The notes beneath the pieces are model-generated. The model saw nothing but the letters and a program-made list of their open reading frames with translations, was not told the DNA's origin and ran no database searches. Positions 41,344 to 49,190 of a stretch of DNA of 64,000 bases are shown here, piece by piece; the first letter of the stretch is position 1; each line of letters starts with the position of its first letter. The position numbers and the translations under genes are program-made. The stretch is taken from positions 2,914,001 through 2,978,000 of the forward strand of contig NZ_FNSU01000003.1 in the NCBI RefSeq assembly GCF_900105325.1, in the 5' to 3' direction. The DNA comes from Pseudomonas marginalis. Lineage in GTDB: Bacteria > Pseudomonadota > Gammaproteobacteria > Pseudomonadales > Pseudomonadaceae.

Positions 41344-41814
41344 ATGACCCAGGTAACCAACACCCCGTACGAAGCCCTTGAAGTCGGCCAGACCGCCAGC
41401 TACAGCAAGACCGTCGAAGAGCGTGATATCCAGCTGTTTGCCGCCATGTCCGGCGACCACAACCCGGTACACCTGGATGCCGAATACGCCAAGGCGACCA
41501 TGTTCAAGGAGCGTATCGCCCACGGTATGTTCAGCGGCGCCCTGATCAGCGCGGCCGTTGCGTGTGAGCTGCCCGGGCCGGGCACTATCTATATCGGCCA
41601 GCAGATGAGCTTCCAGAAGCCGGTGAAAATCGGCGATACCCTGACCGTGCGCCTGGAAATCCTCGAGAAGCTGCCGAAGTTTCGCGTACGCATTGCCACC
41701 CGTGTGTTCAACCAGCGCGATGAGCTGGTCGTGGATGGCGAGGCGGAAATTCTTGCACCACGCAAGCAGCAGGTCGTGACCTTGACCGAGTTGCCGCCGA
41801 TCAGCATCGGCTGA
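41344..41814 (+). CDS. phaJ1: (R)-specific enoyl-CoA hydratase (MaoC-like)
   Basis: A 156-residue hot-dog-fold hydratase that makes (R)-3-hydroxyacyl-CoA from enoyl-CoA, linking beta-oxidation to polyhydroxyalkanoate monomers. The catalytic Asp and His lie in SGDHNPVHLDAEYA (near 37-50), and IAHGMFSG follows. The length of 156 and the position after the fadD-hydrolase block match P. aeruginosa PhaJ1 (PA3302 by memory), so I use that name with some reserve. No PHA synthase gene lies in the window. Confidence 0.85.
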   Translation: MTQVTNTPYEALEVGQTASYSKTVEERDIQLFAAMSGDHNPVHLDAEYAKATMFKERIAHGMFSGALISAAVACELPGPGTIYIGQQMSFQKPVKIGDTLTVRLEILEKLPKFRVRIATRVFNQRDELVVDGEAEILAPRKQQVVTLTELPPISIG

Positions 41815-41841
41815 GTACGGTTTTCAAGGCCAACACCCTGC

Positions 41842-41935
41842 AAATGTGGGAGGGGGCTGCCCCCGATGGCGGTGTGTCAGTGATTGAAATATCGACTGAT
41901 CCACCGCTATCGGGAGCAAGCCCCCTCCCACATGT
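41842..41935. repeat. Complete GI-type REPIN
   Basis: The left arm TGTGGGAGGGGGCTGCCCCC and the right arm (inverse, GGGAGCAAGCCCCCTCCCACA) flank inner arms GATGGCGGTG...CACCGCTATC and GTCAGT...ACTGAT. It is the fullest GI element in the window. It sits between phaJ1 and the convergent PA2169-type gene. Confidence 0.92.
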
Positions 41936-41960
41936 CTTACACAGCAGCGCTTAGGAGCGC

Positions 41961-42428
41961 TTACGACTGAGCGCGAGCCTGGTTACGCAGGGCTTTTACC
42001 TGGTCGTGATTGCGTTGCACGCCGTGGTACTGACGCTCAACCAGGTCACGAATGCCCAGCAGGTTGTGCTTGTTGATCTTCTCGATGGCTTCTTTATAAG
42101 CCTTCAGTGCGTGATCTTCGCCGCGCTCGGCTTCGTTCAGCACAGCCTCTTCGTCCTTACCGGTCACCATCGACTTCACGTCGACCCAGCCACGGTGCAG
42201 GGCGCCGGCTACGCTGCCGGAGTCTTCCGGATCACCGCCCAGGGCACGCACGGCGGTCTTCAATTCGGCGGCGGCGGTAGCGCAGTCAGCGGAGCGCTTG
42301 GCAAACAGCGCCTTGAGTTCCGGATGCTTGATGTCTTCTGCGCATTCCTTGAAGCCTTTCTGGCCGTCGATGCTGGTCTCGATCAGGTCGTTCAGTACGG
42401 AGATCGATTCTTTGTTGATGTCAGTCAT
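41961..42428 (-). CDS. PA2169-family four-helix-bundle protein (DUF2383)
   Basis: A 155-residue ferritin-like helical protein. The pattern SISVLNDLIETSIDGQKGFKECAED and the later EDHALKAYKEAIEKINKHNLLGIRDLVERQYHGVQRNHDQVKAL are characteristic of the PA2169 family. Conserved Glu and His residues could bind metal. Members are induced by stress. TAAGGAA precedes the ATG. It is single, with a GI REPIN behind it and an AT-rich leader in front. Confidence 0.9.
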   Translation of the reverse strand: MTDINKESISVLNDLIETSIDGQKGFKECAEDIKHPELKALFAKRSADCATAAAELKTAVRALGGDPEDSGSVAGALHRGWVDVKSMVTGKDEEAVLNEAERGEDHALKAYKEAIEKINKHNLLGIRDLVERQYHGVQRNHDQVKALRNQARAQS

Positions 42429-42634
42429 TTTTCAATTCCTTAGGCAGGTGAAGAAGGGTTGCCTTAATGATTGCAGCGCTCGTGCCAGGTTTTGAAAAAT
42501 TACTTTTATATTTATTTTCAATGACTTAAAAATATTTGAACCATCTGTATGTGCGTTATTTGCATGATCTGTCATTTGGCCTTCATGCAGAATGCCTGTA
42601 TTTTCGAAGACCTCGTCTTATTCACACGAAGCCC

Positions 42635-42871
42635 ATGAATCCCGAAAAACTCGAACTGCTGATCACCCGCGAAATGCCCTTCGGCAAGTACAAGGGCCGG
42701 ATCATCGCCGACCTGCCGGGTCCCTACCTCAACTGGTTCGCCCGCGAAGGCTTTCCCCACGGCGAACTGGGTGGGTTGCTGGCATTGATGCAGGAAATCG
42801 ACCACAACGGCTTGTCTGAATTGTTGGAACCGCTGCGCGTTAAACACGGCAAACCCGCCCCCCGCCATTAA
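42635..42871 (+). CDS. DUF3820 family protein
   Basis: A 78-residue small protein of DUF3820. The family core is REMPFGKYKGRIIADLPGPYLNWFAREGFPHGELGGLL, the short motif also found near exonuclease-type domains. The ATG at 42635 has only a weak ribosome site; the open frame extends to 42536 without support. It precedes the class V aminotransferase gene by ten bases and is probably co-transcribed. The function is unknown. Confidence 0.85.
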   Translation: MNPEKLELLITREMPFGKYKGRIIADLPGPYLNWFAREGFPHGELGGLLALMQEIDHNGLSELLEPLRVKHGKPAPRH

Positions 42872-42881
42872 GAGACTCGCC

Positions 42882-44057
42882 ATGCCAAGGAATGCTGACA
42901 ACGAACCTCACTGGCAGGCCATCGCCCAGCGCTATGCGCTGGAGCCCGGCCCGATCAACCTGGAGAACGGCTACTTCGGGCGTATGAGCCGCGAGGTGCA
43001 GGCGCAGTACCTGGAGCATGTGGCGTTTATCAACCGCAGCAACTCGCTGTATGTGCGCCAGCGCTTCGAGCAAGGTGAAAACGTCGAGATCCGTCGCCAA
43101 CTCGCAGGCCTGATCGACGTCGACCCCGAGGCAGTCGCCTTTACCCGCAACGCCACCGAAGCCTTGCAGTCGCTGATCCGCAACTACAACCGCCTGCAAC
43201 CCGGCGATCAGGTGCTGATCAGCGACCTGGAGTACGACACGGTCAAAGGCGCGATGCGCTGGTTGGCGGGGGTTCGCGGTGTGGAGGTGATAGAACTGTC
43301 CCACACCCACCCGGCCAGTTTCGACAGCCTGATGCAGACCTATCGCGATGCGTTCGCCCAATACCCGCGCCTGAAGCTCATGGCACTGACCCATGTGACC
43401 CACCGCACCGGCCTGGTGATGCCCGTAGAGGCCATCGCCAAGGCTGCGCGTGAGCATGCCATCGACGTGATCCTCGACGGCGCCCATGCACTGGGCCAGA
43501 TCGAGTTCAACCTCGCCGAACTGGGCATTGCGTTCGCCGGCTTCAACCTGCACAAATGGATCGGCGCGCCGCTGACCCTGGGGTTTCTCTATATCGCCCC
43601 CGAACGCCTGGCAGATATTGATCCGGACATGGGCGAGTTCCACTACCCCGCCACCGACGTGCGGGCACGTACGTCGTACAGCACGCCGAACTTTCCGGCA
43701 CTGATGACCTTGCCGCTGGTACTGCAAGAACATCGCGCGCTGGGTGGCGCGGCGGCCAAGGGCGCGCGGATCAATTACCTGCGGGATTTATGGGTGAGAC
43801 AGGTGCGACCGTTGCCGGGGATCGAGGTGCTGACGCCGGATGATCCACGGCTGTATTGCGGGATTACGGCGTTCAAGTTCAGCGGGCGGGATCAGCAGGT
43901 GATGGTGGATCGCATGCTCAAGGACTATGGGCTGTTCACTACTACGCGCACCGGTGCGGCGTTTGGTACCTGTATCCGCGTGACACCGGGGTTGGTGACG
44001 TCGGCGGAGGACATCAATGTCCTGGTCAATGCCATTACCGAGCTAAGCAGAGATTAA
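42882..44057 (+). CDS. Class V aminotransferase (isopenicillin N epimerase-like)
   Basis: A 391-residue PLP enzyme of aminotransferase class V. The PLP-binding lysine is in FNLHKWIGAPLTLGFLY (near 222), with VILDGAHALGQIEF as the preceding Asp/His motif and TRNATEALQSLI at the phosphate-binding site. It resembles isopenicillin N epimerase-like and cysteine desulfurase-like proteins. No biosynthetic partners lie nearby, and the substrate is not known. It follows the DUF3820 gene after ten bases. Confidence 0.85.
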   Translation: MPRNADNEPHWQAIAQRYALEPGPINLENGYFGRMSREVQAQYLEHVAFINRSNSLYVRQRFEQGENVEIRRQLAGLIDVDPEAVAFTRNATEALQSLIRNYNRLQPGDQVLISDLEYDTVKGAMRWLAGVRGVEVIELSHTHPASFDSLMQTYRDAFAQYPRLKLMALTHVTHRTGLVMPVEAIAKAAREHAIDVILDGAHALGQIEFNLAELGIAFAGFNLHKWIGAPLTLGFLYIAPERLADIDPDMGEFHYPATDVRARTSYSTPNFPALMTLPLVLQEHRALGGAAAKGARINYLRDLWVRQVRPLPGIEVLTPDDPRLYCGITAFKFSGRDQQVMVDRMLKDYGLFTTTRTGAAFGTCIRVTPGLVTSAEDINVLVNAITELSRD

Positions 44058-44081
44058 AGGTGGGCCTCAGGTTTTTACCGG

Positions 44082-44116
44082 CAAAAAAAAAGCGGTACAC
44101 CGACCAAGTGCACCGC
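44082..44116 (-). terminator. Rho-independent terminator of the zwf-pgl-eda operon
   Basis: On the minus strand GCGGTGCAC-TTGGTCG-GTGTACCGC (one G-U pair) is followed by nine T. It lies 44 bases past the eda stop. Confidence 0.92.
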
Positions 44117-44159
44117 AAAAATGCCGTTAAGCACAGCAACAACGATTCGATGAATCAGA

Positions 44160-44825
44160 TCAATCCAGCAGCGCCAGCGCCTGCGCGGTGACTTCCTGGA
44201 TGCGGGCCCAGTCGCCGTTCTTGACCCACTCCGGGTCAAGCATCCAGCTGCCGCCCACGCACATCACGTTTTTCAACGCCATGTAGCTTTTGATATTGGC
44301 CGGGCCGACGCCGCCGGTCGGGCAGAATTTCACTTCGCCGAACGGGCCGCCCAAGGCCTTGATCGCGGCGACACCACCGCTGACTTCGGCCGGGAACAGC
44401 TTGAAGCGACGGTAGCCCAGGCCGTAGCCTTCCATGATGCCGGAGGCGTTGCTGATGCCTGGCAGCAGCGGGATCGGGCTGTGCACCGAGGCTTCCAGCA
44501 GGTCACGGGTGATGCCGGGGGTGACGATAAATTGCGAACCGGCGACTTCCGCCGCTTCAAGCATGTGGCGGTCGAGTACGGTGCCGGCGCCGGTGCACAG
44601 TTCAGGCCGCTGCTCACGCAGCACCTGAATGGCCTTGAGGCCGAACTCGGAACGCAAGGTCACTTCCAATGCGGTCAAACCACCGGCTGCCAGGGCATCG
44701 GCCAGCGGCAGGATGTCCTGCTCGCGGGCAATGGTGATCACCGGCAGGATCCGCGCCTTGGCGCAGAGGCTGTCGATCAGGGCAACTTTATCCGCCATGG
44801 ACACGGTCGGTTGAGGGCTTTTCAT
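44160..44825 (-). CDS. eda: KDPG aldolase (Entner-Doudoroff)
   Basis: Splits 2-keto-3-deoxy-6-phosphogluconate into pyruvate and glyceraldehyde 3-phosphate. The 221-residue class I aldolase has the Schiff-base lysine in RRFKLFPAE (near 140), Glu in LEVTLRSE and the phosphate-binding CPTGGVGPANIKSY. I chose the ATG at 44825, nine bases after AAGGA; GTG or ATG starts up to 44852 are less good. It is the last gene of zwf-pgl-eda and is followed by a strong terminator. Confidence 0.95.
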   Translation of the reverse strand: MKSPQPTVSMADKVALIDSLCAKARILPVITIAREQDILPLADALAAGGLTALEVTLRSEFGLKAIQVLREQRPELCTGAGTVLDRHMLEAAEVAGSQFIVTPGITRDLLEASVHSPIPLLPGISNASGIMEGYGLGYRRFKLFPAEVSGGVAAIKALGGPFGEVKFCPTGGVGPANIKSYMALKNVMCVGGSWMLDPEWVKNGDWARIQEVTAQALALLD

Positions 44826-44842
44826 AGCGGCTGATCCTTGGC

Positions 44843-45556
44843 TCATGGGCACCAGTAAATCTCTAAAGTAGGTTGCAAAAACGCGCGAATCGGCATGGCA
44901 GCAACGTCGTCACTGGCCAGCGCGGCGCTCAAGGTGGTCAATTTCGAACTGCCGGAAATCGACAGCGCGGTGTAGTGGGCCGTGGCCAGCAATGCGCGAC
45001 TCATGGTCAGGCGCTGGTGCGGCACGGTCGGCGCCAGCATCGGCCAGCAACGGCGGGTACCGTCGGCCTGCAGTGCAGCGGCGAGGTTCGGGCTGTTGGG
45101 AAACAGCGATGCGGTGTGGCCGTCATCGCCCATGCCCAGCACCAGCACATCAATGGCCGGCAACTCGGCCAGCAGGCGATCGGCCTGCTCGGCAGCGTCT
45201 TCAAGGTTGGCGGCGGCGCTGTACAGGCTGAGGAACCTGGCCTTGGCCGCCGGGCCTTGCAACAGGTGCTGCTTCAACAGGCCGGCATTGCTGTCGGCGT
45301 GTTCCACCGGCACCCAGCGCTCATCGGCCAGGGTGATGGTGACCTTGGACCAGTCCAGGCCTTGCTTGGCCAGGTTCTGGAAAAACGCCACGGGGCTGCG
45401 GCCACCGGACACCACCAGGGTCGCTTCGCCACGGGCACTGATGGCCGCGCGCAGTTGTTCGGCCACGTCGTTGGCCAGGCCGTCCGCCAGCAGCACAGGC
45501 GTGCGGTACTCGTGGGCAGTCACGCCCCGAGGCAGTTTCAATTCAGATATCGCCAT
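44843..45556 (-). CDS. pgl: 6-phosphogluconolactonase
   Basis: Hydrolyses 6-phosphogluconolactone to 6-phosphogluconate. The 237-residue DevB-type enzyme has VSGGRSPVAFFQNLA near 48, LADERWVP near 74 and LGMGDDGHTASLFP near 140. The ATG at 45556 follows GGGAGG and lies 14 bases inside the 3' end of zwf, so the two are translationally coupled. eda follows after 17 bases. All three act in the oxidative entry to the Entner-Doudoroff pathway. Confidence 0.95.
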   Translation of the reverse strand: MAISELKLPRGVTAHEYRTPVLLADGLANDVAEQLRAAISARGEATLVVSGGRSPVAFFQNLAKQGLDWSKVTITLADERWVPVEHADSNAGLLKQHLLQGPAAKARFLSLYSAAANLEDAAEQADRLLAELPAIDVLVLGMGDDGHTASLFPNSPNLAAALQADGTRRCWPMLAPTVPHQRLTMSRALLATAHYTALSISGSSKLTTLSAALASDDVAAMPIRAFLQPTLEIYWCP

Positions 45557-47009
45557 ACCAAGACCTCCCATCCCGCGTGATCAGTGCAATCGAGCTCATC
45601 GGCCCCCAGGACCCCGCCGCATACGGCTTGGGCGCATCACCGGATTTTTTCCACCCGGCGATCAACTGGTCACACCACTTCCACGCGGCTTCGATTTCAT
45701 CTTTGCGAACAAACAGGTTCTGATTGCCGCGCATCACTTCCAGCAGCAAACGCTCGTAGGCATCGGGGATGCGCGCGCTGCGATAGGTGTCGGAAAAATT
45801 CAATTGCAGTGGCCCGCTGCGCAGTTGCATGCCCTTGTCCAGGCCCTGCTCCTTGGTCATCACGCGCAGGGAAATACCTTCGTCCGGCTGCAGGCGGATG
45901 ATCAGCTTGTTGCTGATCTGCAGGCGCTGTTCGGGGGCGAAGATGTAGTGGGACGGTTCCTTGAAATGGATGACGATCTGCGACAGCTTCTGCGGCATGC
46001 GCTTGCCGGTGCGCAGGTAGAACGGCACCCCGGCCCAACGCCAGTTACGAATATCGGCGCGCAGGGCGACGAAGGTTTCGGTGTCGCTCTGGGTGTTGGA
46101 GTTCTCTTCTTCCAGGTAACCGGGCACCGGCTTGCCGGCGCTGTAGCCGGCGATGTACTGGCCACGCACCACTTGAGTGGTAAGGCCATCCGGGCTGATC
46201 GGCGCCAGGGCCTTGAGCACCTTGACCTTCTCGTCACGGATGCTGTCGGCGGACAGGTCGGCCGGCGGGTCCATGGCGATCAGGCAAAGCAGTTGCAGCA
46301 GGTGGTTCTGGATCATGTCGCGCAGCTGGCCGGCCTTGTCGAAATAGCCCCAACGGCCTTCGATACCGACCTGCTCGGCCACGGTGATTTCCACGTGGGA
46401 GATGTAGTTCTGGTTCCACTGGGTTTCGAACAGACTGTTGGCGAAACGCAGGGCGATCAGGTTCTGGACGGTCTCTTTGCCCAGGTAGTGGTCGATACGG
46501 TAGGTGCGGTTTTCCGGGAAGAACTGCGCCACGGCGTCGTTGACCTTGCGCGAGGATTCCAGGTCCGAACCGATGGGTTTCTCCAGCACGACGCGGGTGT
46601 TTTCCGCCAGGCCGACCTTGGACAGGTTCTCGCAGATCGCACCGTACACCGCCGCAGGCGTGGCGAAGTAGGCAATCAGGCGTTGCTCGGTGCCGGCCTT
46701 TTCCGCCAGGGCCACGTAGTCATCGGCTTTCATGAAGTCGACGTGGACATAGGTCAGGCGCGCCAGGAAGCGCTGGGCGATGCTCTCGTCCAGTTCCTTG
46801 CCGACGTATTTACGCAATTCTTTTTCGATATGGGCCAGGTGTTGCTGCTCGGAACCGGCTTCCCGGGCCAGGGCCAGGATACGGGTATCGTCGTGCAGCA
46901 GCCCGGCGCCATCGAGTTGATAGAGGGCAGGAAATAACTTGCGCAGCGCCAGATCACCCAAGGCGCCAAACAGGGCAAAGGTGCAGGGTTCTACGGTTAT
47001 CGAAGGCAT
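45543..47009 (-). CDS. zwf: Glucose-6-phosphate 1-dehydrogenase
   Basis: Oxidises glucose 6-phosphate to 6-phosphogluconolactone with NAD(P)+. The 488-residue enzyme has the cofactor motif ALFGALGDLALRKL (a GxxGDLA variant), the EKPIG loop and the active-site RIDHYLGKE near 176. The leader carries a CA-rich AAAAGAACAAAC motif (47013-47024) just before the ATG and no strong ribosome site. A probable HexR operator lies at 47071-47097, shared with divergent hexR. The operon is zwf-pgl-eda. Confidence 0.96.
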   Translation of the reverse strand: MPSITVEPCTFALFGALGDLALRKLFPALYQLDGAGLLHDDTRILALAREAGSEQQHLAHIEKELRKYVGKELDESIAQRFLARLTYVHVDFMKADDYVALAEKAGTEQRLIAYFATPAAVYGAICENLSKVGLAENTRVVLEKPIGSDLESSRKVNDAVAQFFPENRTYRIDHYLGKETVQNLIALRFANSLFETQWNQNYISHVEITVAEQVGIEGRWGYFDKAGQLRDMIQNHLLQLLCLIAMDPPADLSADSIRDEKVKVLKALAPISPDGLTTQVVRGQYIAGYSAGKPVPGYLEEENSNTQSDTETFVALRADIRNWRWAGVPFYLRTGKRMPQKLSQIVIHFKEPSHYIFAPEQRLQISNKLIIRLQPDEGISLRVMTKEQGLDKGMQLRSGPLQLNFSDTYRSARIPDAYERLLLEVMRGNQNLFVRKDEIEAAWKWCDQLIAGWKKSGDAPKPYAAGSWGPMSSIALITRDGRSWYGDI

Positions 47010-47012
47010 GAT

Positions 47013-47024
47013 GTTTGTTCTTTT
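47013..47024 (-). promoter_or_regulatory. CA-rich Hfq/Crc-type motif before zwf
   Basis: The minus strand reads AAAAGAACAAAC immediately upstream of the zwf ATG, where a ribosome site would be expected. It fits the AANAANAA form bound by Hfq/Crc. Confidence 0.5.
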
Positions 47025-47070
47025 ATCAAGTTAAGCTACAAATACCTTTTTTCAAGGCATCACTCAAGGA

Positions 47071-47097
47071 AAAATGTAGTAATAACCACAACATTTT
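47071..47097. promoter_or_regulatory. Probable HexR operator between zwf and hexR
   Basis: The 27-base dyad AAAATGT-N13-ACATTTT is centred at 47084. Its core TAGT-N7-ACAA differs by one base from the HexR form TTGT-N7-ACAA. It lies 62 bases from zwf and 123 bases from hexR, consistent with control of both. Confidence 0.6.
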
Positions 47098-47219
47098 CCG
47101 GAAATACGCATTCCGAGTGGTGGTGTTCAGCTACCCTCAGTAGGATAGGCCACCGCAAAAGGCCACTCGTCGATTGGTTGCCACCCTTTATTTGCATCGT
47201 CGCCCGAAGGAAAGACTGA

Positions 47220-48089
47220 ATGGACCGCGTGCGAAATCTTCTGGAACAGATCCGGAACCGCCTCGAAGAATTGAACAAGGCTGAGAAAAAAGTGGCCGAG
47301 GTCATCCTGCTCAACCCGCAGCAGGCGACCCGCTTCTCCATCGCAGCCCTTGCCCAGGCCGCCTCGGTCAGTGAACCGACGGTCAACCGTTTCTGCCGTT
47401 CGTTCGGCGTCAGCGGTTACCCTGAACTTAAATTGCAGTTGGCGCAAAGCCTGGCCAGTGGCGCAGCGTATGTCAGCCGCGCCGTGGAGGCCGATGATAA
47501 CCCCGAGGCCTACACCCAGAAGATCTTTGGCAGCGCCATCGCCTCACTGGATGCCGCCTGCCAGGCCCTGGACCCGGCCCTGATCAGCAAGGCCGTGGAC
47601 CTGTTGATCCAGGCGCGGCAGATCCACTTCTTCGGCCTGGGCGCTTCAGCGCCGGTGGCCATGGACGCGCTGCACAAGTTTTTCCGCTTCAACCTGGCGG
47701 TCACCGCCCACGCCGACGTGCTGATGCAACGCATGATCGCCTCGGTGGCCCACACGGGCGAGCTGTTCGTGATTATTTCCTACACCGGGCGCACCCGTGA
47801 GCTGGTGGAAGTGGCGCGTATCGCCCGGGAAAACGGTGCGTCGGTGCTGGGCGTAACCGCCGAGAACTCGCCGCTGGCCAAGGCCAGTACCGTAAGCCTG
47901 AACATTCCACTGCCCGAAGACACCGACATCTATATGCCGATGACCTCACGGATCATTCAGTTGACGGTGCTGGATGTGCTGGCGACCGGTATGACCTTGC
48001 GCCGTGGAGTGGATTTCCAGCCGCATTTGCGCAAGATCAAAGAGAGCTTGAATGACAGCCGGTATCCGGTGGGGGATGAGTTCAACTAA
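47220..48089 (+). CDS. hexR: RpiR-family regulator HexR
   Basis: A 289-residue repressor of glucose catabolism. The N-terminal RpiR-type helix-turn-helix (about 1-75) includes TRFSIAALAQAASVSEPTVNRFCRSFGVSGYPELKLQLAQSLA. The C-terminal SIS domain (about 120-255) includes FFGLGASAPVAMDALHKFFRF and IISYTGRTRELVEVA and should bind KDPG, which releases HexR from DNA. It is divergent from zwf with a HexR-like dyad in between. AAGGA precedes the ATG. A long perfect inverted repeat follows its stop. Confidence 0.95.
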   Translation: MDRVRNLLEQIRNRLEELNKAEKKVAEVILLNPQQATRFSIAALAQAASVSEPTVNRFCRSFGVSGYPELKLQLAQSLASGAAYVSRAVEADDNPEAYTQKIFGSAIASLDAACQALDPALISKAVDLLIQARQIHFFGLGASAPVAMDALHKFFRFNLAVTAHADVLMQRMIASVAHTGELFVIISYTGRTRELVEVARIARENGASVLGVTAENSPLAKASTVSLNIPLPEDTDIYMPMTSRIIQLTVLDVLATGMTLRRGVDFQPHLRKIKESLNDSRYPVGDEFN

Positions 48090-48100
48090 GCCCCTGCCAC

Positions 48101-48202
48101 CGTAGCAGCTGCCGAGCGCAAGCGAGGCTGCGTCGGCTGCGACTCGGGCTTGAATCGGCAGCGCGCCTGACGCAGCCTCGCTTGCGCTCGGCAGCTGCTA
48201 CG
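48101..48202. repeat. 34-bp perfect inverted repeat after hexR
   Basis: Left arm 48101-48134 (CGTAGCAGCTGCCGAGCGCA...) and right arm 48169-48202 are exact reverse complements over 34 bases, around a 34-base loop. The 102-base element fills most of the gap between convergent hexR and the mutarotase gene. It has the look of a REPIN-type mobile repeat of Pseudomonas and could also stop transcription from both sides. Confidence 0.9.
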
Positions 48203-48244
48203 GTTTTGCGCAGTGTCGGATAAGACGGTATCTACGACAATGTG

Positions 48245-49090
48245 CTAGGCGCCTGCCCGCGCCTGCAAACTGAGATGCGCCCTCTCCCCCGGCGCCAGAC
48301 TCGCCCCGGCCATCGCCGACTCCACGCACACAAACCCCGACGCTTCGTTGAAGCTCACCCCCAGCAGCGGCCGGCTGCCGGGATGCCATACGACGGTGTC
48401 GGCGCTGTCGCCGGTATCAATGCACAATTCACGCTGCCAGGCGTGATCCTTGAGGTGCAGTTCGCCATCGTGCTGGAACACCCGCTGGCAGCCGCCATCA
48501 ACCCTTAGTTCGCCTTCCTGCTGGCACGCCTGGCGATTGAGCTGGTCGTAACCGTGCGCGCCGTCGAGCCCAGACAGCGCTATCTCATCGACGTGACCAA
48601 TACGCCAGTAAGCGTGCAAAGCATGGCTCAACTGGCACGGCAACTCGTCCTGGTGCTCGGTGCTCAGGCGCAATTCCAGGGTGTCGCCCAGGTGCGCGTG
48701 CAGGTCGACCTGCCAGTCGCACAGCTGCAATTGCCAGTGCAGGCGCACGCCGTCGTCGTCGCTGCTGCTGTCGAGCAGTTTCCAGTCGATCAACCGCGCC
48801 CAACCATGGGACGGCCACGCGTTTTCGCACGGATGGCGGCCATACCACGGCCAGCACACCGGCACGCCGCCACGGATGGCGCCGACTTGCGGCCACTTGG
48901 CCGCACACCACAGCCAGGGTTTCTGGCCACGGGGCTGAAAGTGCAACAGTTGCGCGCCCTGGCGACTGAACACCGCCTGGCACAGCGGATGGTCGATCAC
49001 CAACACGTCGCGCATCTGAAAGCGCTCCCAGGCGAACACCGGACGCTCGCGCAGGGATTTGAAAAAGCGTTGCAGCGGTTGCTCATGCAT
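48245..49090 (-). CDS. D-hexose-6-phosphate mutarotase (aldose 1-epimerase family)
   Basis: A 281-residue galactose-mutarotase-like protein of the YeaD class that interconverts anomers of hexose 6-phosphates. Marks are GAQLLHFQPRGQKPWLWCA, GGVPVCWPWYGRHP, the His in LSHALHAYWRIGHVDE (near 165) and the C-terminal Glu in VSFNEASGFVCVESA. The ATG at 49090 is preceded by a weak GGGA. It is the last gene of the gts-oprB block in other pseudomonads, but here a terminator after oprB (49123) separates it, so it may be expressed less. Confidence 0.88.
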   Translation of the reverse strand: MHEQPLQRFFKSLRERPVFAWERFQMRDVLVIDHPLCQAVFSRQGAQLLHFQPRGQKPWLWCAAKWPQVGAIRGGVPVCWPWYGRHPCENAWPSHGWARLIDWKLLDSSSDDDGVRLHWQLQLCDWQVDLHAHLGDTLELRLSTEHQDELPCQLSHALHAYWRIGHVDEIALSGLDGAHGYDQLNRQACQQEGELRVDGGCQRVFQHDGELHLKDHAWQRELCIDTGDSADTVVWHPGSRPLLGVSFNEASGFVCVESAMAGASLAPGERAHLSLQARAGA

Positions 49091-49122
49091 GTGCCACGGT
49101 CCCAAATATCACAGTGCCACCC

Positions 49123-49152
49123 AAAAAAAAGCGGATAGCCATGGCTACCCGC
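49123..49152 (-). terminator. Rho-independent terminator after oprB
   Basis: On the minus strand GCGGGTAGCC-AT-GGCTATCCGC (one G-U pair) is followed by eight T. It lies 39 bases past the oprB stop and ends the gtsABCD-oprB transcript before the mutarotase gene. Confidence 0.9.
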
Positions 49153-49190
49153 AAAATGCGCACAGAGAGAAGGAGCTTATCGCAACAGCG

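Noticed and set aside
42536..42634. Upstream extension of the DUF3820 gene
   Set aside because: The extension is AT-rich, has no ribosome site and is not part of the family domain.
44982..46937. 651-codon open frame antisense to pgl and zwf
   Set aside because: It runs through two certain genes on the other strand and has no recognisable motif or ribosome site.
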